From NCBI GenBank assembly GCA_019779905.1, contig JABAKE010000009.1:62001-126000 (forward strand): DNA of 64,000 nucleotides. The letters run 5' to 3'. The stretch is from Modestobacter lapidis (lineage in GTDB: Bacteria > Actinomycetota > Actinomycetes > Mycobacteriales > Geodermatophilaceae). This document shows, in pieces, positions 38,678 to 47,253 of this stretch (within the stretch, counting starts at the first letter, position 1; each line of letters starts with the position of its first letter). The notes below the pieces were generated by a model, which worked only from the letters and a program-made list of their open reading frames with translations, did not search any database and had not been told where the DNA came from. The position numbers and the translations under genes are program-made.

Positions 38678-38683
38678 GGGCTG

Positions 38684-39967
38684 GTGGACTGCTTCTCGGT
38701 GACCGGTGGGACGTCGCTGCAGGGGCGCGTCAGGGTCACCGGGGCGAAGAACAGCGCGCTCAAGCTGATGGCCGCCGCGCTGCTCGCGTCCGGACGGACC
38801 ACCCTCGAGGAGGTCCCCGACATCCTCGACGTCGAGATCATGAGCGAGGTGCTGCGCCGCCTGGGCTGTGGCGTGACCTTCGACCGCTACCCGGCCGGCA
38901 GCGGTGGCGGCGGCCGGGTGCACATCGACGTCCCCGAGCAGCCCTCCAGCGAGACCGACTACGACCTCGTCCGCAGGATGCGGGCCTCGATCAGCGTGCT
39001 GGGCCCGCTGGTCGCCCGCTGCGGGACGGCGAAGGTGGCGCTCCCCGGCGGTGACGCGATCGGTTCCCGTGGCCTGGACATGCACATCGCCGGCCTCGAG
39101 CGGCTGGGTGCCACGGTGGTGAACGAGCACGGCTTCCTGATCGCGACCGCCCCCAAGCTGGTGGGCACCTCGATCTGGCTGGACTTCCCCTCGGTCGGTG
39201 CCACCGAGAACCTGGTGATGGCCGCGGTGCTGGCCGAGGGCACCACCATCGTGGACAACGCGGCCCGCGAGCCCGAGATCAGCGACCTCTGCCGGATGCT
39301 GACCGCGATGGGCGCCGAGATCGAGGGCGCAGGCACCTCCACCATCACCGTCCAGGGCGTGGCCGGGCTGCAGCCGGTGGCCTACACCACCGTCCCCGAC
39401 CGGATCGTGGCCGGGACGTGGGCGATCGGGGCGGTGATGACGCGCGGGGACGTCGTCATCGAGCGTGCGATCGCCGACCACCTCACCGTGCCGATGGAGA
39501 AGCTGGTCAGCGCGGGCGCGACGGTGGAAGTGGTCCCCGACGGGGTGCGGGTCGCGATGACCGATCGGCCGCGCGGTGTCGACGTCGTCACGCTGCCCTT
39601 TCCCGGGTTCCCGACCGACCTGCAGCCGATGGCGGTCGCGCTGGCCGCGGTGTCCACCGGCACGGCCCTGATCACCGAGAACGTCTTCGAGGGCCGGTTC
39701 ATGTTCGTCAACGAGCTGGTCCGGCTGGGTGCCGACGTGCGCATCGACGGGCACCACGCCGTCGTCCGCGGGCGGGAGCGGCTGTCGAGCGCGCCGGTGC
39801 TGGCCACCGACATCCGCGCCGGTGCCGGCCTCGTGCTGGCCGGACTGCTGTCCGACGGTGTCACCGAGGTGCAGGACGTCCGGCACATCGATCGCGGCTA
39901 TCCCGACTTCGTCGAGCAGCTGCGCGGCGTGGGCGTGTCGATCGAACGCAGCGACCGCGCCGACTGA
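38684..39967 (+). CDS. murA: UDP-N-acetylglucosamine 1-carboxyvinyltransferase, Asp-type (fosfomycin-insensitive)
   Basis: A 427-residue MurA catalysing the first committed step of peptidoglycan synthesis (PEP transfer to UDP-GlcNAc). Lys22-Asn23 in GAKNSALK and the C-terminal [15 protein letters not shown] region are typical. In the catalytic loop, [15 protein letters not shown], residue 124 is Asp where most bacteria have the Cys that fosfomycin alkylates. The same change is known in M. tuberculosis MurA and makes it naturally insensitive. Start is GTG 38684 with the leaderless-type promoter. It converges with the next gene at 10 bp. Confidence 0.96.
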   Translation: MDCFSVTGGTSLQGRVRVTGAKNSALKLMAAALLASGRTTLEEVPDILDVEIMSEVLRRLGCGVTFDRYPAGSGGGGRVHIDVPEQPSSETDYDLVRRMRASISVLGPLVARCGTAKVALPGGDAIGSRGLDMHIAGLERLGATVVNEHGFLIATAPKLVGTSIWLDFPSVGATENLVMAAVLAEGTTIVDNAAREPEISDLCRMLTAMGAEIEGAGTSTITVQGVAGLQPVAYTTVPDRIVAGTWAIGAVMTRGDVVIERAIADHLTVPMEKLVSAGATVEVVPDGVRVAMTDRPRGVDVVTLPFPGFPTDLQPMAVALAAVSTGTALITENVFEGRFMFVNELVRLGADVRIDGHHAVVRGRERLSSAPVLATDIRAGAGLVLAGLLSDGVTEVQDVRHIDRGYPDFVEQLRGVGVSIERSDRAD

Positions 39968-39977
39968 CGTCCCTCCT

Positions 39978-40343
39978 TCAGCTGCCCCGGAACGACAGCG
40001 CCAGCTCGCGGGCACGCTCGGCGTCCTCGGAGAACACCAGCACGTCGGTCCGGTGGGGCGCCGGCTGGCGGAGGGTGGAGCGGATCCCGGCATCGGAGAG
40101 CACCGCGCGCAGGGCCAGCGCCGATTCCCGGCGGGTGACCGTCGCGACCGGCGTCAGCAGGCCGTCGGTCGCGGACTTGTCGCGGTTGCTGCCGCCCGAT
40201 CTTCCCGAATCGAACGCCCAGCGCAGGAACAGCGCGATCACCGCGACCATGACCGCGGCGATGACCGGCCCGACGGCGTAGTGCAGGCTTCCGGCGTCGA
40301 TCGGCACCCGGACCTCCCCGGTCGGCTCGCGGCGCACCGGCAC
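39978..40343 (-). CDS. Small membrane protein with DUF2007-like C-terminal domain
   Basis: A 121-residue protein: a short N-terminus, one membrane helix (about residues 24-43) and a cytoplasmic domain beginning LTPVATVTRRESALALRAVL and continuing SDAGIRSTLRQ and SEDAERARELAL. This resembles the small DUF2007 (putative signal-transducing) fold, in which a beta strand is followed by an 'LL...GI' helix turn. The start is a GTG. It converges on murA. Family assignment is tentative. Confidence 0.6.
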   Translation of the reverse strand: MPVRREPTGEVRVPIDAGSLHYAVGPVIAAVMVAVIALFLRWAFDSGRSGGSNRDKSATDGLLTPVATVTRRESALALRAVLSDAGIRSTLRQPAPHRTDVLVFSEDAERARELALSFRGS

Positions 40344-40465
40344 GGGATCCCGCGCCGTGTCGAGTGTGCCACCGCCCGGTCGGCCGGCGGAGGTGTCCCG
40401 GCGCCGAGCGCCGGGAGCGTCCGCGCCCGTTGCCGGGGAGCGCGGCGGCGTGATGGAGTCCGGGG

Positions 40466-41242
40466 ATGGACGAGACCCCCGGCGCGCCCCGGGTCGAACG
40501 CGACGGCGACACGGTCCGGATCACCATGGCCCGCGGGCCCAAGCGCAACGCCCTCTCCCGCGAGCACCTGACCCAACTGCTCGCCGCGGTCACCGCGGCG
40601 GGCGAGAGCGATGCGACCGGGATCGTGCTCGGTGGCGAGGGGCCGGTCTTCAGCGCCGGCCACGACTTCGCCGACGTCGCAGGCCGGCCGGTGGCCGAGG
40701 TGCGCAGCCTGCTGCTGCTGTGCACCGAGCTGATGGAGACCCTGCAGTCCGTTCCCCAGGTCGTGGTGGCACGGGTGCACGCGCTGGCCACCGCGGCCGG
40801 CTGCCAGCTGGTGGCCTCCTGCGACCTGGCCGTGGCGGCGGAGTCGGCCGGCTTCGCCGCCCCGGGCGGCAAGGGTGGCTGGTTCTGCCACACGCCGATG
40901 GTGGCCATCGCCCGCAACGTCGGGCGCAAGCGCGCGATGGAGCTGGCGCTGACCGGTGACGTCATCGATGCCCGGACGGCGCTGGACTGGGGGCTGGTCA
41001 ACCGGGTGGTGCCCGGCGACCAGCTGGATGCCGCCGTCGACGATCTGCTGGCCCGGGCCACCCGCGGCTCGCGGGCGAGCAAGGCGTGGGGCAAGCAGAC
41101 CATGTACGCCCAGCTGGACCGGCCCGAGCGCGATGCCTACGGCGTCGCCGTCGAGGTGATGGCCGCGGCCAGCCAGCTGGACGGCGCCCGCGAGGGGATG
41201 AGCGCGTTCCTGGGCAAGCGCCACCCGGTCTGGACCGATTAA
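40466..41242 (+). CDS. Enoyl-CoA hydratase/isomerase family protein
   Basis: A 258-residue crotonase-fold protein. Oxyanion-hole and substrate regions are seen in FSAGHDFADVA and ALATAAGCQLVASCDLAVA, followed by the C-terminal helices with GLVNRVVPGDQLDAAV. It resembles the ECHDC3-like subgroup, with the active-site Glu positions not clearly conserved (FAAPGGKGGWFCHTP replaces the usual F.xPE segment), so the exact reaction is uncertain. GGAG lies 7 bp before the ATG. Its TAA stop overlaps the start of palindrome copy 5. Confidence 0.82.
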   Translation: MDETPGAPRVERDGDTVRITMARGPKRNALSREHLTQLLAAVTAAGESDATGIVLGGEGPVFSAGHDFADVAGRPVAEVRSLLLLCTELMETLQSVPQVVVARVHALATAAGCQLVASCDLAVAAESAGFAAPGGKGGWFCHTPMVAIARNVGRKRAMELALTGDVIDARTALDWGLVNRVVPGDQLDAAVDDLLARATRGSRASKAWGKQTMYAQLDRPERDAYGVAVEVMAAASQLDGAREGMSAFLGKRHPVWTD

Positions 41243-41295
41243 GGACCCCCTGCCCCCACCGCTCGCAAGCTCGCGCCGGGTCCCTGCGGGGGGCC
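41241..41295 (+). repeat. Intergenic palindrome family, copy 5
   Basis: AAGGACCCCCTGCCCCCACC, then GCTCGCAAGCTCGCGCC and GGGTCCCTGCGGGGGGCC. The first two bases are part of the TAA stop of the crotonase gene. Outer arms GGACCCCCTGC and GCGGGGGGCC pair with a bulged A. The remaining 180 bp up to the symporter gene hold no gene that I can recognise. Confidence 0.8.
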
Positions 41296-41477
41296 TGCGG
41301 GTGAGACAGCGCACACCGGGATGGTCCAGGTGGCGCCTCGCATTGTCCTTCATGTGCAGAACCTGTGGGGCCTCACCCGGTGCCTGGTCGTGGACCTCGG
41401 GCGCGTGACGGCCGGCCGCTGAGCGCGGTCGCCGCCCACCGTCCCGACCTCCACACCCCGCCCGGAAGGCACCCCTC

Positions 41478-42833
41478 GTGTTCGCTCGTCTCCGCCGCAC
41501 CCCCTTCGCGGTGCAGGTCCTCCTCGCCCTCCTGCTGGGCATCGGCCTCGGGCTGGTCGCCCGCGAGATGGGGCCCGTCGCCGACGGCACCCCCAACTGG
41601 CTGACCAGCACCCTGCAGACCATCGGCAGCACTTTCGTCGCGCTGCTGCGGGTGATCGTCGTCCCGCTGATCGTCACCGCGATCATCGTCAGCATCGCCA
41701 ACCTCGAGCAGGTCTCCAACGCCGCGCGGCTGGCCGGGCAGACGCTGCTGTGGTTCGCCATCACCGCGCTGATCGCCGTCGGCATCGGGATCGGGCTGGG
41801 CCTGCTCACCGAGCCCGGCCGCAACAGCTCCGTGGACGCCACCGCGGCCGACGTGCCGGAGACCACCGGCTCCTGGTGGGACTTCCTGCTGGGCCTGGTC
41901 CCGGCGAACTTCCTCGGCCTAAACACCTCCGCGGACGGGGCGTCGTTCAACGTGCTGCAGCTCATCGTGATCGCCGTCGCGATCGGGATCGCCGCGCTCA
42001 AGGTCGGCGAGGCCGCCGAGCCCTTCCTGTCCTTCACCCGGTCGGTGCTGGCCATCGTGCAGAAGGTGCTGTGGTGGGTCATCCTGCTGGCCCCGATCGG
42101 CACCCTGGGGCTGATCGGCAACGCGGTCGCGAGCTACGGCTGGGAGTCCCTGGGCTCGCTGGGGGTCTTCGCCGGTGCCGTCTACGCAGGCCTCGCGCTG
42201 GTGCTGTTCGTCGTCTACCCGGTACTGCTCCGCCTGCACGGGCTCTCCCCGCTGCGCTTCTTCGCCGGCGCCTGGCCGGCGATCCAGCTCGCCTTCGTGT
42301 CCCGGTCCTCGATCGGCACGCTCCCGGTGACCGAGCGGGTGACCGAGCAGAACCTGGGCGTCCCCCGGTCCTACGCATCGTTCGCCGTGCCGCTGGGCGC
42401 GACGACGAAGATGGACGGCTGCGCGGCGATCTACCCGGCGCTCGCGGCGATCTTCGTGGCGCAGTTCTTCGGCATCGACCTCGGGCTCACCGACTACCTG
42501 CTCATCGCGCTCGTCTCCGTGGTGGGCTCCGCCGCCACCGCGGGGGTCACCGGTGCGGTGGTCATGCTGACCCTCACGCTGTCCACCCTGGGCCTGCCGC
42601 TGGCCGGGGTCGGCCTGCTGCTGGCCATCGACCCGATCCTGGACATGGGCCGGACGGCGACCAACGTGGCCGGTCAGGCGCTGGTGCCCACGATCGTGGC
42701 CAAGCGGGAGGGCATCCTGGACCTCGAGCGCTACCGCTCGACGTCGACCATCGATCCGATGGCGCCGGTCGAGCGCGCCGGGGTCACCGAGGGCGTGGAC
42801 GGCGACCTCCGGCGGCAGCCCGCCACCGTCTGA
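41478..42833 (+). CDS. Dicarboxylate/amino acid:cation symporter (DAACS, GltP/DctA type)
   Basis: A 451-residue transporter with eight membrane helices and two re-entrant hairpins. The family signatures are present: [16 protein letters not shown] (hairpin 1, serine-rich), [20 protein letters not shown] (GATxNMDG-like, with Lys in place of Asn) and the [19 protein letters not shown] hairpin 2. It imports glutamate, aspartate or C4-dicarboxylates with H+ or Na+. The GTG at 41478 follows GGAAGG at 8 bp. The Lys in place of Asn in the NMDG motif is a small departure that may alter cation coupling. Confidence 0.92.
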   Translation: MFARLRRTPFAVQVLLALLLGIGLGLVAREMGPVADGTPNWLTSTLQTIGSTFVALLRVIVVPLIVTAIIVSIANLEQVSNAARLAGQTLLWFAITALIAVGIGIGLGLLTEPGRNSSVDATAADVPETTGSWWDFLLGLVPANFLGLNTSADGASFNVLQLIVIAVAIGIAALKVGEAAEPFLSFTRSVLAIVQKVLWWVILLAPIGTLGLIGNAVASYGWESLGSLGVFAGAVYAGLALVLFVVYPVLLRLHGLSPLRFFAGAWPAIQLAFVSRSSIGTLPVTERVTEQNLGVPRSYASFAVPLGATTKMDGCAAIYPALAAIFVAQFFGIDLGLTDYLLIALVSVVGSAATAGVTGAVVMLTLTLSTLGLPLAGVGLLLAIDPILDMGRTATNVAGQALVPTIVAKREGILDLERYRSTSTIDPMAPVERAGVTEGVDGDLRRQPATV

Positions 42834-42849
42834 CCGGTTCCGGGCGGGT

Positions 42850-43752
42850 TCAGCCGATGAGGTCGTCGCAGCCCGACTCGTGCGGCAGCAGCGGCCGGAA
42901 GGTCACCGCCCAGCGCGCGCCGTCGTCGGTCACCCAGGGGGTGGCGCTGGTGGCCGCCTGGGCCGCGGAGGCCACGGCCTGCGCCTGTTCCCCGGTCGCG
43001 GTCACGCAGCTGAGGTCGGGCAGCGGGCCCACCGGTTCGCCGGGCAGGTCCGGGCCCGGCCACGGCATCTCCGGGTGGACCAGGTCGGGTTCGTTCCCGT
43101 CGCCGGTCGCCGTCCAGGGGCGGACCACGGCGGCCACCGCCTCGGGCCGGTAGGAGCGGACGGGGGAGACGGCGTCCGGGCCCAGGGTGCCGGGGAGGTC
43201 GGTCAGCGCGTCGAGGAAACCGCGCAGCTCCGCCCGGGCGGCGATCTGCTCGTCGGACAGCCCGCTGCCACCGGGGTCGAGGCCGCCGACCTCGGTCAGC
43301 CCGTAGACCTCCCGCACCGCGGTGTCGGTGGCGGTGGCCAGGGTGAACCGGGTGCTGGGCACGTCCGCGAGGGGTGGCGTGCCCAGGTCGCCGGTCTCGG
43401 TCACGCCGGCGGCCCGGGCCCGCTCGACCAGGGTGTGCACCGCCTGCCGGTCGATCTCCTGCACCTGCACGTTGGGCCAGGCCGGGCCCGGGTAGATCGC
43501 CGGCACGGGCCCCTCGGTGATGACCCGGCCGTCGGCGTAGACGCTGACGAGTGGGAGCCGGGCGGCCAGCATCTCCGGGGTGACGAAGCCGCCGGTGTAG
43601 GACACCTGGAGGACCAGTTCGTCCGGTGCGCCGGGCAGGCCGGGGGTGACGGCGTCCGGCGGCGAGCCCCCGGCGTCCTGGGCGGCGCAGGCGCCGAGCA
43701 GCAGGAGCAGGCCGAGGGCGGCCGCGGAGCGGGCAGTGCGCGCGCGGGTCAT
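42850..43752 (-). CDS. Secreted lipoprotein of unknown function
   Basis: A 300-residue protein with a lipoprotein signal peptide: basic MTRARTAR, a Leu-rich core and the lipobox LLGAC with Cys22. The mature part starts with a Gly/Pro-rich linker and contains [32 protein letters not shown] and [19 protein letters not shown] know this pattern from uncharacterised actinobacterial lipoproteins but cannot name a function. The long antiparallel open frame continuing to 46431 is a shadow of the next genes. It converges with the symporter gene (16 bp) and diverges from nucS. Confidence 0.8.
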   Translation of the reverse strand: MTRARTARSAAALGLLLLLGACAAQDAGGSPPDAVTPGLPGAPDELVLQVSYTGGFVTPEMLAARLPLVSVYADGRVITEGPVPAIYPGPAWPNVQVQEIDRQAVHTLVERARAAGVTETGDLGTPPLADVPSTRFTLATATDTAVREVYGLTEVGGLDPGGSGLSDEQIAARAELRGFLDALTDLPGTLGPDAVSPVRSYRPEAVAAVVRPWTATGDGNEPDLVHPEMPWPGPDLPGEPVGPLPDLSCVTATGEQAQAVASAAQAATSATPWVTDDGARWAVTFRPLLPHESGCDDLIG

Positions 43753-43798
43753 CCCGGAAGGACGACGTGGGGCCCGGGGAGGTTCCCGGGGCACCCGG

Positions 43799-43804
43799 TA
43801 GCGT
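43799..43804 (+). promoter_or_regulatory. Near-leaderless -10 of nucS
   Basis: TAGCGT lies 8 bp before the nucS GTG, with no Shine-Dalgarno between. The mRNA would begin at or next to the start codon. Confidence 0.42.
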
Positions 43805-43812
43805 CGTCGTCC

Positions 43813-44484
43813 GTGCGTCTGGTCATCGCCCGCTGCTCCGTCGACTACATCGGTCGGCTCACGGCTCATCTCCCCTCCGCCCTCCGGCTGCTGCTGGTCA
43901 AGGCCGACGGCTCGGTCTCGGTGCACGCCGACGACCGCGCCTACAAGCCGCTGAACTGGATGACGCCGCCGTGCACCCTGAAGGACGAGCTGGTGGACGG
44001 CGCGGGGACGTGGACGGTCACCAACAAGGCCGGTGAGCAGCTGGTGATCACCATCGAGTCGGTCGAGCACGACTCGAAACACGAGCTGGGCGTCGACCCC
44101 GGTCTGCAGAAGGACGGCGTGGAGGCCGAGTTGCAGCGGCTGCTCGCGTTGCACGTGGAGACCTTCGGCGCCGGCTGGTCGCTGGTCCGCCGCGAGTACC
44201 CGACCGCGATCGGCCCGGTCGACCTGCTCTGCCGGGACGCCGGCGGCGCGGTGGTCGCGGTGGAGATCAAGCGGCGCGGTGAGATCGACGGCGTCGAACA
44301 GCTCACCCGCTACCTGGAGCTGCTCAACCGCGACCCGCTGCTGGCGCCGGTGAAGGGTGTCTTCGCCGCGCAGGAGATCAAGCCGCAGGCCCGGGTGCTG
44401 GCCACCGACCGGGGGATCGACTGCGTGACGGTCGACTACGCCGTCCTCAAGGGCACCGACGACCCCTCTGCGCGGCTGTTCTAG
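43813..44484 (+). CDS. nucS: Mismatch endonuclease NucS/EndoMS
   Basis: A 223-residue NucS, the non-canonical mismatch repair nuclease of actinobacteria that lack MutS/MutL. It begins [20 protein letters not shown] with the N-terminal DNA-binding/dimer domain ([10 protein letters not shown]). The RecB-like nuclease domain has the catalytic residues in [22 protein letters not shown] (Glu and Lys) and [14 protein letters not shown]. The C-terminus ends in ARLF, like the beta-clamp-binding tail of other NucS proteins. Start is GTG with a leaderless-type promoter. A hairpin terminator follows. Confidence 0.96.
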   Translation: MRLVIARCSVDYIGRLTAHLPSALRLLLVKADGSVSVHADDRAYKPLNWMTPPCTLKDELVDGAGTWTVTNKAGEQLVITIESVEHDSKHELGVDPGLQKDGVEAELQRLLALHVETFGAGWSLVRREYPTAIGPVDLLCRDAGGAVVAVEIKRRGEIDGVEQLTRYLELLNRDPLLAPVKGVFAAQEIKPQARVLATDRGIDCVTVDYAVLKGTDDPSARLF

Positions 44485-44489
44485 CCGGA

Positions 44490-44522
44490 GTGGATCCGCC
44501 GCGGTCACGCCGACGGATCCAC
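44490..44522 (+). terminator. Hairpin after nucS
   Basis: GTGGATCCGCCG at 44490 pairs with CGACGGATCCAC ending at 44522 with one mismatch, starting 5 bp after the nucS stop. Likely an intrinsic terminator without a T-tract. Confidence 0.6.
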
Positions 44523-44550
44523 ACCGCCCGGGCGGTGGGAGACTGCCGGG

Positions 44551-46275
44551 GTGCCCAGGGAACTGAACGAGGTCGGCGTCGTCGGGCTGGGCACCATGGG
44601 CGCCGGCATCGCCGAGGTGTTCGCCCGCGCGGGGTTGTCGGTCACCGCCGTGGACGTCGACGACGCCGCGGTGCGACGCGGTCGGGAGCACGTCGATGGC
44701 TCGACCGGGCGGGCGGTCTCCCGGGGCAGGCTCGACCCGGCCGACCGGGACGCCGTCCTCTCCCGGATCCGCTTCACCACCGGCATGGACGACCTCGCCG
44801 CCGCCGAGCTGGTCGTGGAGGCGGTGCCGGAGCGGAGGGAGCTCAAGACCGGGGTGCTGTCCGCGCTGGACCGGATCTGCCCGCCGGACACCATCCTGGC
44901 CACCAACACCTCGAGCCTGTCGGTCACCGAACTGGCGGTCACCACCGGCCGCCCCGGCGCGGTCATCGGGATGCACTTCTTCAATCCGGCGCCGGTGATG
45001 AAGCTCGTCGAGGTCGTGCGGACCGTCGTCACCGAGCCCTCCGTGGTCGAGGACGTCGAGGCGCTGGCCACCCGGCTGGGCAAGGTCCCCGTCGTCATCG
45101 GCGATCGGGCCGGGTTCGTCGCCAACGCGCTGCTCTTCGGCTACCTCAACCACGCCGTGGCGATGTACGACAGCGGGTCGGCCGGCCGCGAGGACATCGA
45201 CACCGCGATGCGGCTGGGCTGCGGGCTGCCGATGGGGCCGTTCGCCCTGCTGGACCTGATCGGCATCGACACCGCCGTCGAGGTGCTGGACACGATGTAC
45301 CGGCAGTCGAGCGATCGGCTGCACGCTCCCAGCCCGCTCCTCACCCAGCTCGCCGCCGCCGGGATGCTGGGCCGCAAGACCGGTCGCGGCTTCTACACCT
45401 ACGCCGCCCCCCACTCCGCCGAGGTCGTACCGGACGCGCAGACCCCGGCGCCGGGCGGCACCGCCGAGGGAGCCCGGCCGGTGCGGTCGGTCGGCGTCGT
45501 CGGATCCGCGGGGTGCGCGAGTGGGACCGACCGCCTGACCGCCGCCGTCGAGGCGGCCGGTCTGCCGGTCACCTCCGTGATCGCCTTCCTCGGGGAACCG
45601 GCGCCGCCGTCGGGCCCGGGCGACGCCGAGCTGCGGCTGCGCTGGACGGGGCCGCTGGAGGACCTGGCGCAGGCCGACCTGGTGCTGGTGAGCGCGGACG
45701 CGCGTCCGGAGGGCATCGGGGCGGTGTTCGCGGCGCTCGGCGAGCTCACCCGGCCCGGGACGGTGCTGGTGGCCACCGGCCGTGGCCCGGTCGTCGACCT
45801 CGCGGTCGCCAGCGGGCGCCCCTCCGATGTCGTCGGGCTGCACGTGGCGGGCCCGGACCTGCGCCTGGCCGAGGTGGTCAGCTCGGTCGTGACCGCACCG
45901 GAAGCTGCTGCCACGGTGCGGGCACTGTGCGCCCGGCTCGGTGCCCACGCCGTCGCCTGCGCCGACCGGGCCGGGTTCGTCGTCGACGCGCTGCTGTTCC
46001 CCTACCTCAACGACGCGGTGCGCATGATCGAGGCGCGCTACGCCGGTGCCGACGACATCGATGCGGCGATGACCCTGGGCTGCGGCTATCCGACCGGGCC
46101 GGTCGCGCTGCTGGACGAGATCGGCCTGGACGTCGCGTTGGCGGCCCAGCAGCGGCTGTACGCCGAATCCCGGGAGCCGGGCCTCGCCCCGGCGCCGCTG
46201 TTGCAGCAGCTGGTCACCGCCGGCCACCTCGGGCGCCGGACGGGTCGCGGGTTCCGCGACCATCCCGCCCGCTGA
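44551..46275 (+). CDS. 3-hydroxyacyl-CoA dehydrogenase with a duplicated, degenerate second half
   Basis: A 574-residue protein. Residues about 5-285 are a complete 3-hydroxyacyl/3-hydroxybutyryl-CoA dehydrogenase: NAD site GVVGLGTMGAGIAEVFA, catalytic region IGMHFFNPAPVMKLVE, and C-terminal domain GFVANALLFGYLNHAV with LGCGLPMGPFALLDLIG. After a linker, residues about 310-574 repeat the same layout, but the NAD loop has become VGVVGSAGCASGT and the catalytic stretch VGLHVAGPDLRLAEV, while the second helical domain (GFVVDALLFPYLNDAV, LGCGYPTGPVALLDEIG) is well kept. The second Rossmann half is probably non-catalytic. It oxidises 3-hydroxyacyl-CoA in butanoate, fatty-acid or phenylacetate breakdown. 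GTG start. Confidence 0.9.
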   Translation: MPRELNEVGVVGLGTMGAGIAEVFARAGLSVTAVDVDDAAVRRGREHVDGSTGRAVSRGRLDPADRDAVLSRIRFTTGMDDLAAAELVVEAVPERRELKTGVLSALDRICPPDTILATNTSSLSVTELAVTTGRPGAVIGMHFFNPAPVMKLVEVVRTVVTEPSVVEDVEALATRLGKVPVVIGDRAGFVANALLFGYLNHAVAMYDSGSAGREDIDTAMRLGCGLPMGPFALLDLIGIDTAVEVLDTMYRQSSDRLHAPSPLLTQLAAAGMLGRKTGRGFYTYAAPHSAEVVPDAQTPAPGGTAEGARPVRSVGVVGSAGCASGTDRLTAAVEAAGLPVTSVIAFLGEPAPPSGPGDAELRLRWTGPLEDLAQADLVLVSADARPEGIGAVFAALGELTRPGTVLVATGRGPVVDLAVASGRPSDVVGLHVAGPDLRLAEVVSSVVTAPEAAATVRALCARLGAHAVACADRAGFVVDALLFPYLNDAVRMIEARYAGADDIDAAMTLGCGYPTGPVALLDEIGLDVALAAQQRLYAESREPGLAPAPLLQQLVTAGHLGRRTGRGFRDHPAR

Positions 46276-46279
46276 GCCG

Positions 46280-46609
46280 GTGCCGCGTCGAGGAAGGCCG
46301 CGCCGCGGGCCGGATCGGGCCAGGCCCGGCCGGCCCGGCGGCGGAGCGCTGCCGGACCGGCGGCAACCGGTCGAGGAGGCCGGTGACGGGGACTGGGCGG
46401 TGCGCCCGGTCACCGGGGCCGGCAGCGACAAGACCTACCGGTGCCCGGGTTGTGATCAGGAGATCCGGCCGCGGACGCCGCACCTGGTGAGCTGGCCGGC
46501 CTACGCCCGCGACTCCGACCTCGATCCCTGGGACACCGACTCGGCGGCCGACCTGCGCCGGCACTGGCACAGCGCCTGCTGGCGGGCCCGCGACCGGCGG
46601 CACCGCTGA
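46280..46609 (+). CDS. Actinobacterial zinc-ribbon-like conserved protein
   Basis: A 109-residue basic protein. The first ~40 residues are Arg/Gly/Pro-rich; then DWAVRPVTGAGSDKTYRCPG and CDQEIRPRTPHLVSWP follow, and the end carries RRHWHSACWRARDRR. The CPGC pair with later His and Cys suggests a zinc site. This matches a small family found next to nucS and related genes in many actinobacteria, often labelled 'ATP/GTP-binding protein' without evidence. The GTG start lies 4 bp after the dehydrogenase stop. Function is unknown; nucleic-acid binding is plausible. Confidence 0.7.
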   Translation: MPRRGRPRRGPDRARPGRPGGGALPDRRQPVEEAGDGDWAVRPVTGAGSDKTYRCPGCDQEIRPRTPHLVSWPAYARDSDLDPWDTDSAADLRRHWHSACWRARDRRHR

Positions 46610-46616
46610 GCACGGC

Positions 46617-47246
46617 TCAGGGGACGGCGACCGCGTAGACGACCACGTTGTCCCGGTAGCTGCGGCGGCCGGGGTCGAAGGTCCCGCCGCAGGTGATGAG
46701 CCGCAGCTCCGGGCCCGTGGTCGGCCCGTAGACCTCCGCGGTGGCGAAGTCGGCCTTCGGGTACTGCGCCACCCGGGTGACCCGGAACCCGACGTCCCGG
46801 CCGTCGCTGCGGGTCACCTGCACCGTGTCGCCGACGGTGAGCTCCTCCAGCCGGAAGAACACCGCCGGACCGGTGCGGGAGTCGACGTGTCCGGCGATCA
46901 CCGCCGGCCCCACGTCGCCGGGCACCGGCCCGGCGGCGAACCAGCCGGCCCGGTCGAAGTCGGCGGGCGGGACCAGGGCGCCGGCGTCGTCGACACCCAG
47001 ATCGGCCAGGCTGCTCTCCACGGAGATCGCCGGGATGCTGACCCGGACCGGTGTCGCGCCCGCCGGGGCAGTCGGGCCACGCAGCAGCACCGGCGCCGGA
47101 GGTGAGCCCGGGGTGCTCGCCACAGCAGGCAGGCCGGGAGCGCCCGGGGACGTCAGCGCGAGCGTCCCCGCGGAGATCGCGACCGCGGCGAGCCCCCAGC
47201 GCATCCGGGTCAGCGCCCGGCTGGGACGGAGGGTGTGTCTGCCCAT
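46617..47246 (-). CDS. Class F sortase
   Basis: A 209-residue sortase with an N-terminal membrane anchor (about residues 17-45). The catalytic triad is visible: His120 in VIAGHVDSRTGP, Cys186 in LRLITCGGTFD, and an Arg (194 or 195) in the RRSYRDNVVVYA stretch. Class F enzymes are the usual sortases of GC-rich actinobacteria and act outside the membrane. The gene lies 7 bp downstream of the DUF4397 surface-protein gene, its probable substrate or partner, on the minus strand. Confidence 0.93.
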   Translation of the reverse strand: MGRHTLRPSRALTRMRWGLAAVAISAGTLALTSPGAPGLPAVASTPGSPPAPVLLRGPTAPAGATPVRVSIPAISVESSLADLGVDDAGALVPPADFDRAGWFAAGPVPGDVGPAVIAGHVDSRTGPAVFFRLEELTVGDTVQVTRSDGRDVGFRVTRVAQYPKADFATAEVYGPTTGPELRLITCGGTFDPGRRSYRDNVVVYAVAVP

Positions 47247-47253
47247 CGGCGGG

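Noticed and set aside
42370-42420. Loss of function of the DAACS symporter because Lys replaces Asn in the NMDG motif
   Set aside because: All other signatures are intact and the change alone does not show inactivity.
42850-46431. One 1193-codon minus-strand frame
   Set aside because: Only its last 300 codons (the lipoprotein, with its own signal peptide) are real; the rest is antisense to nucS and the acyl-CoA dehydrogenase.
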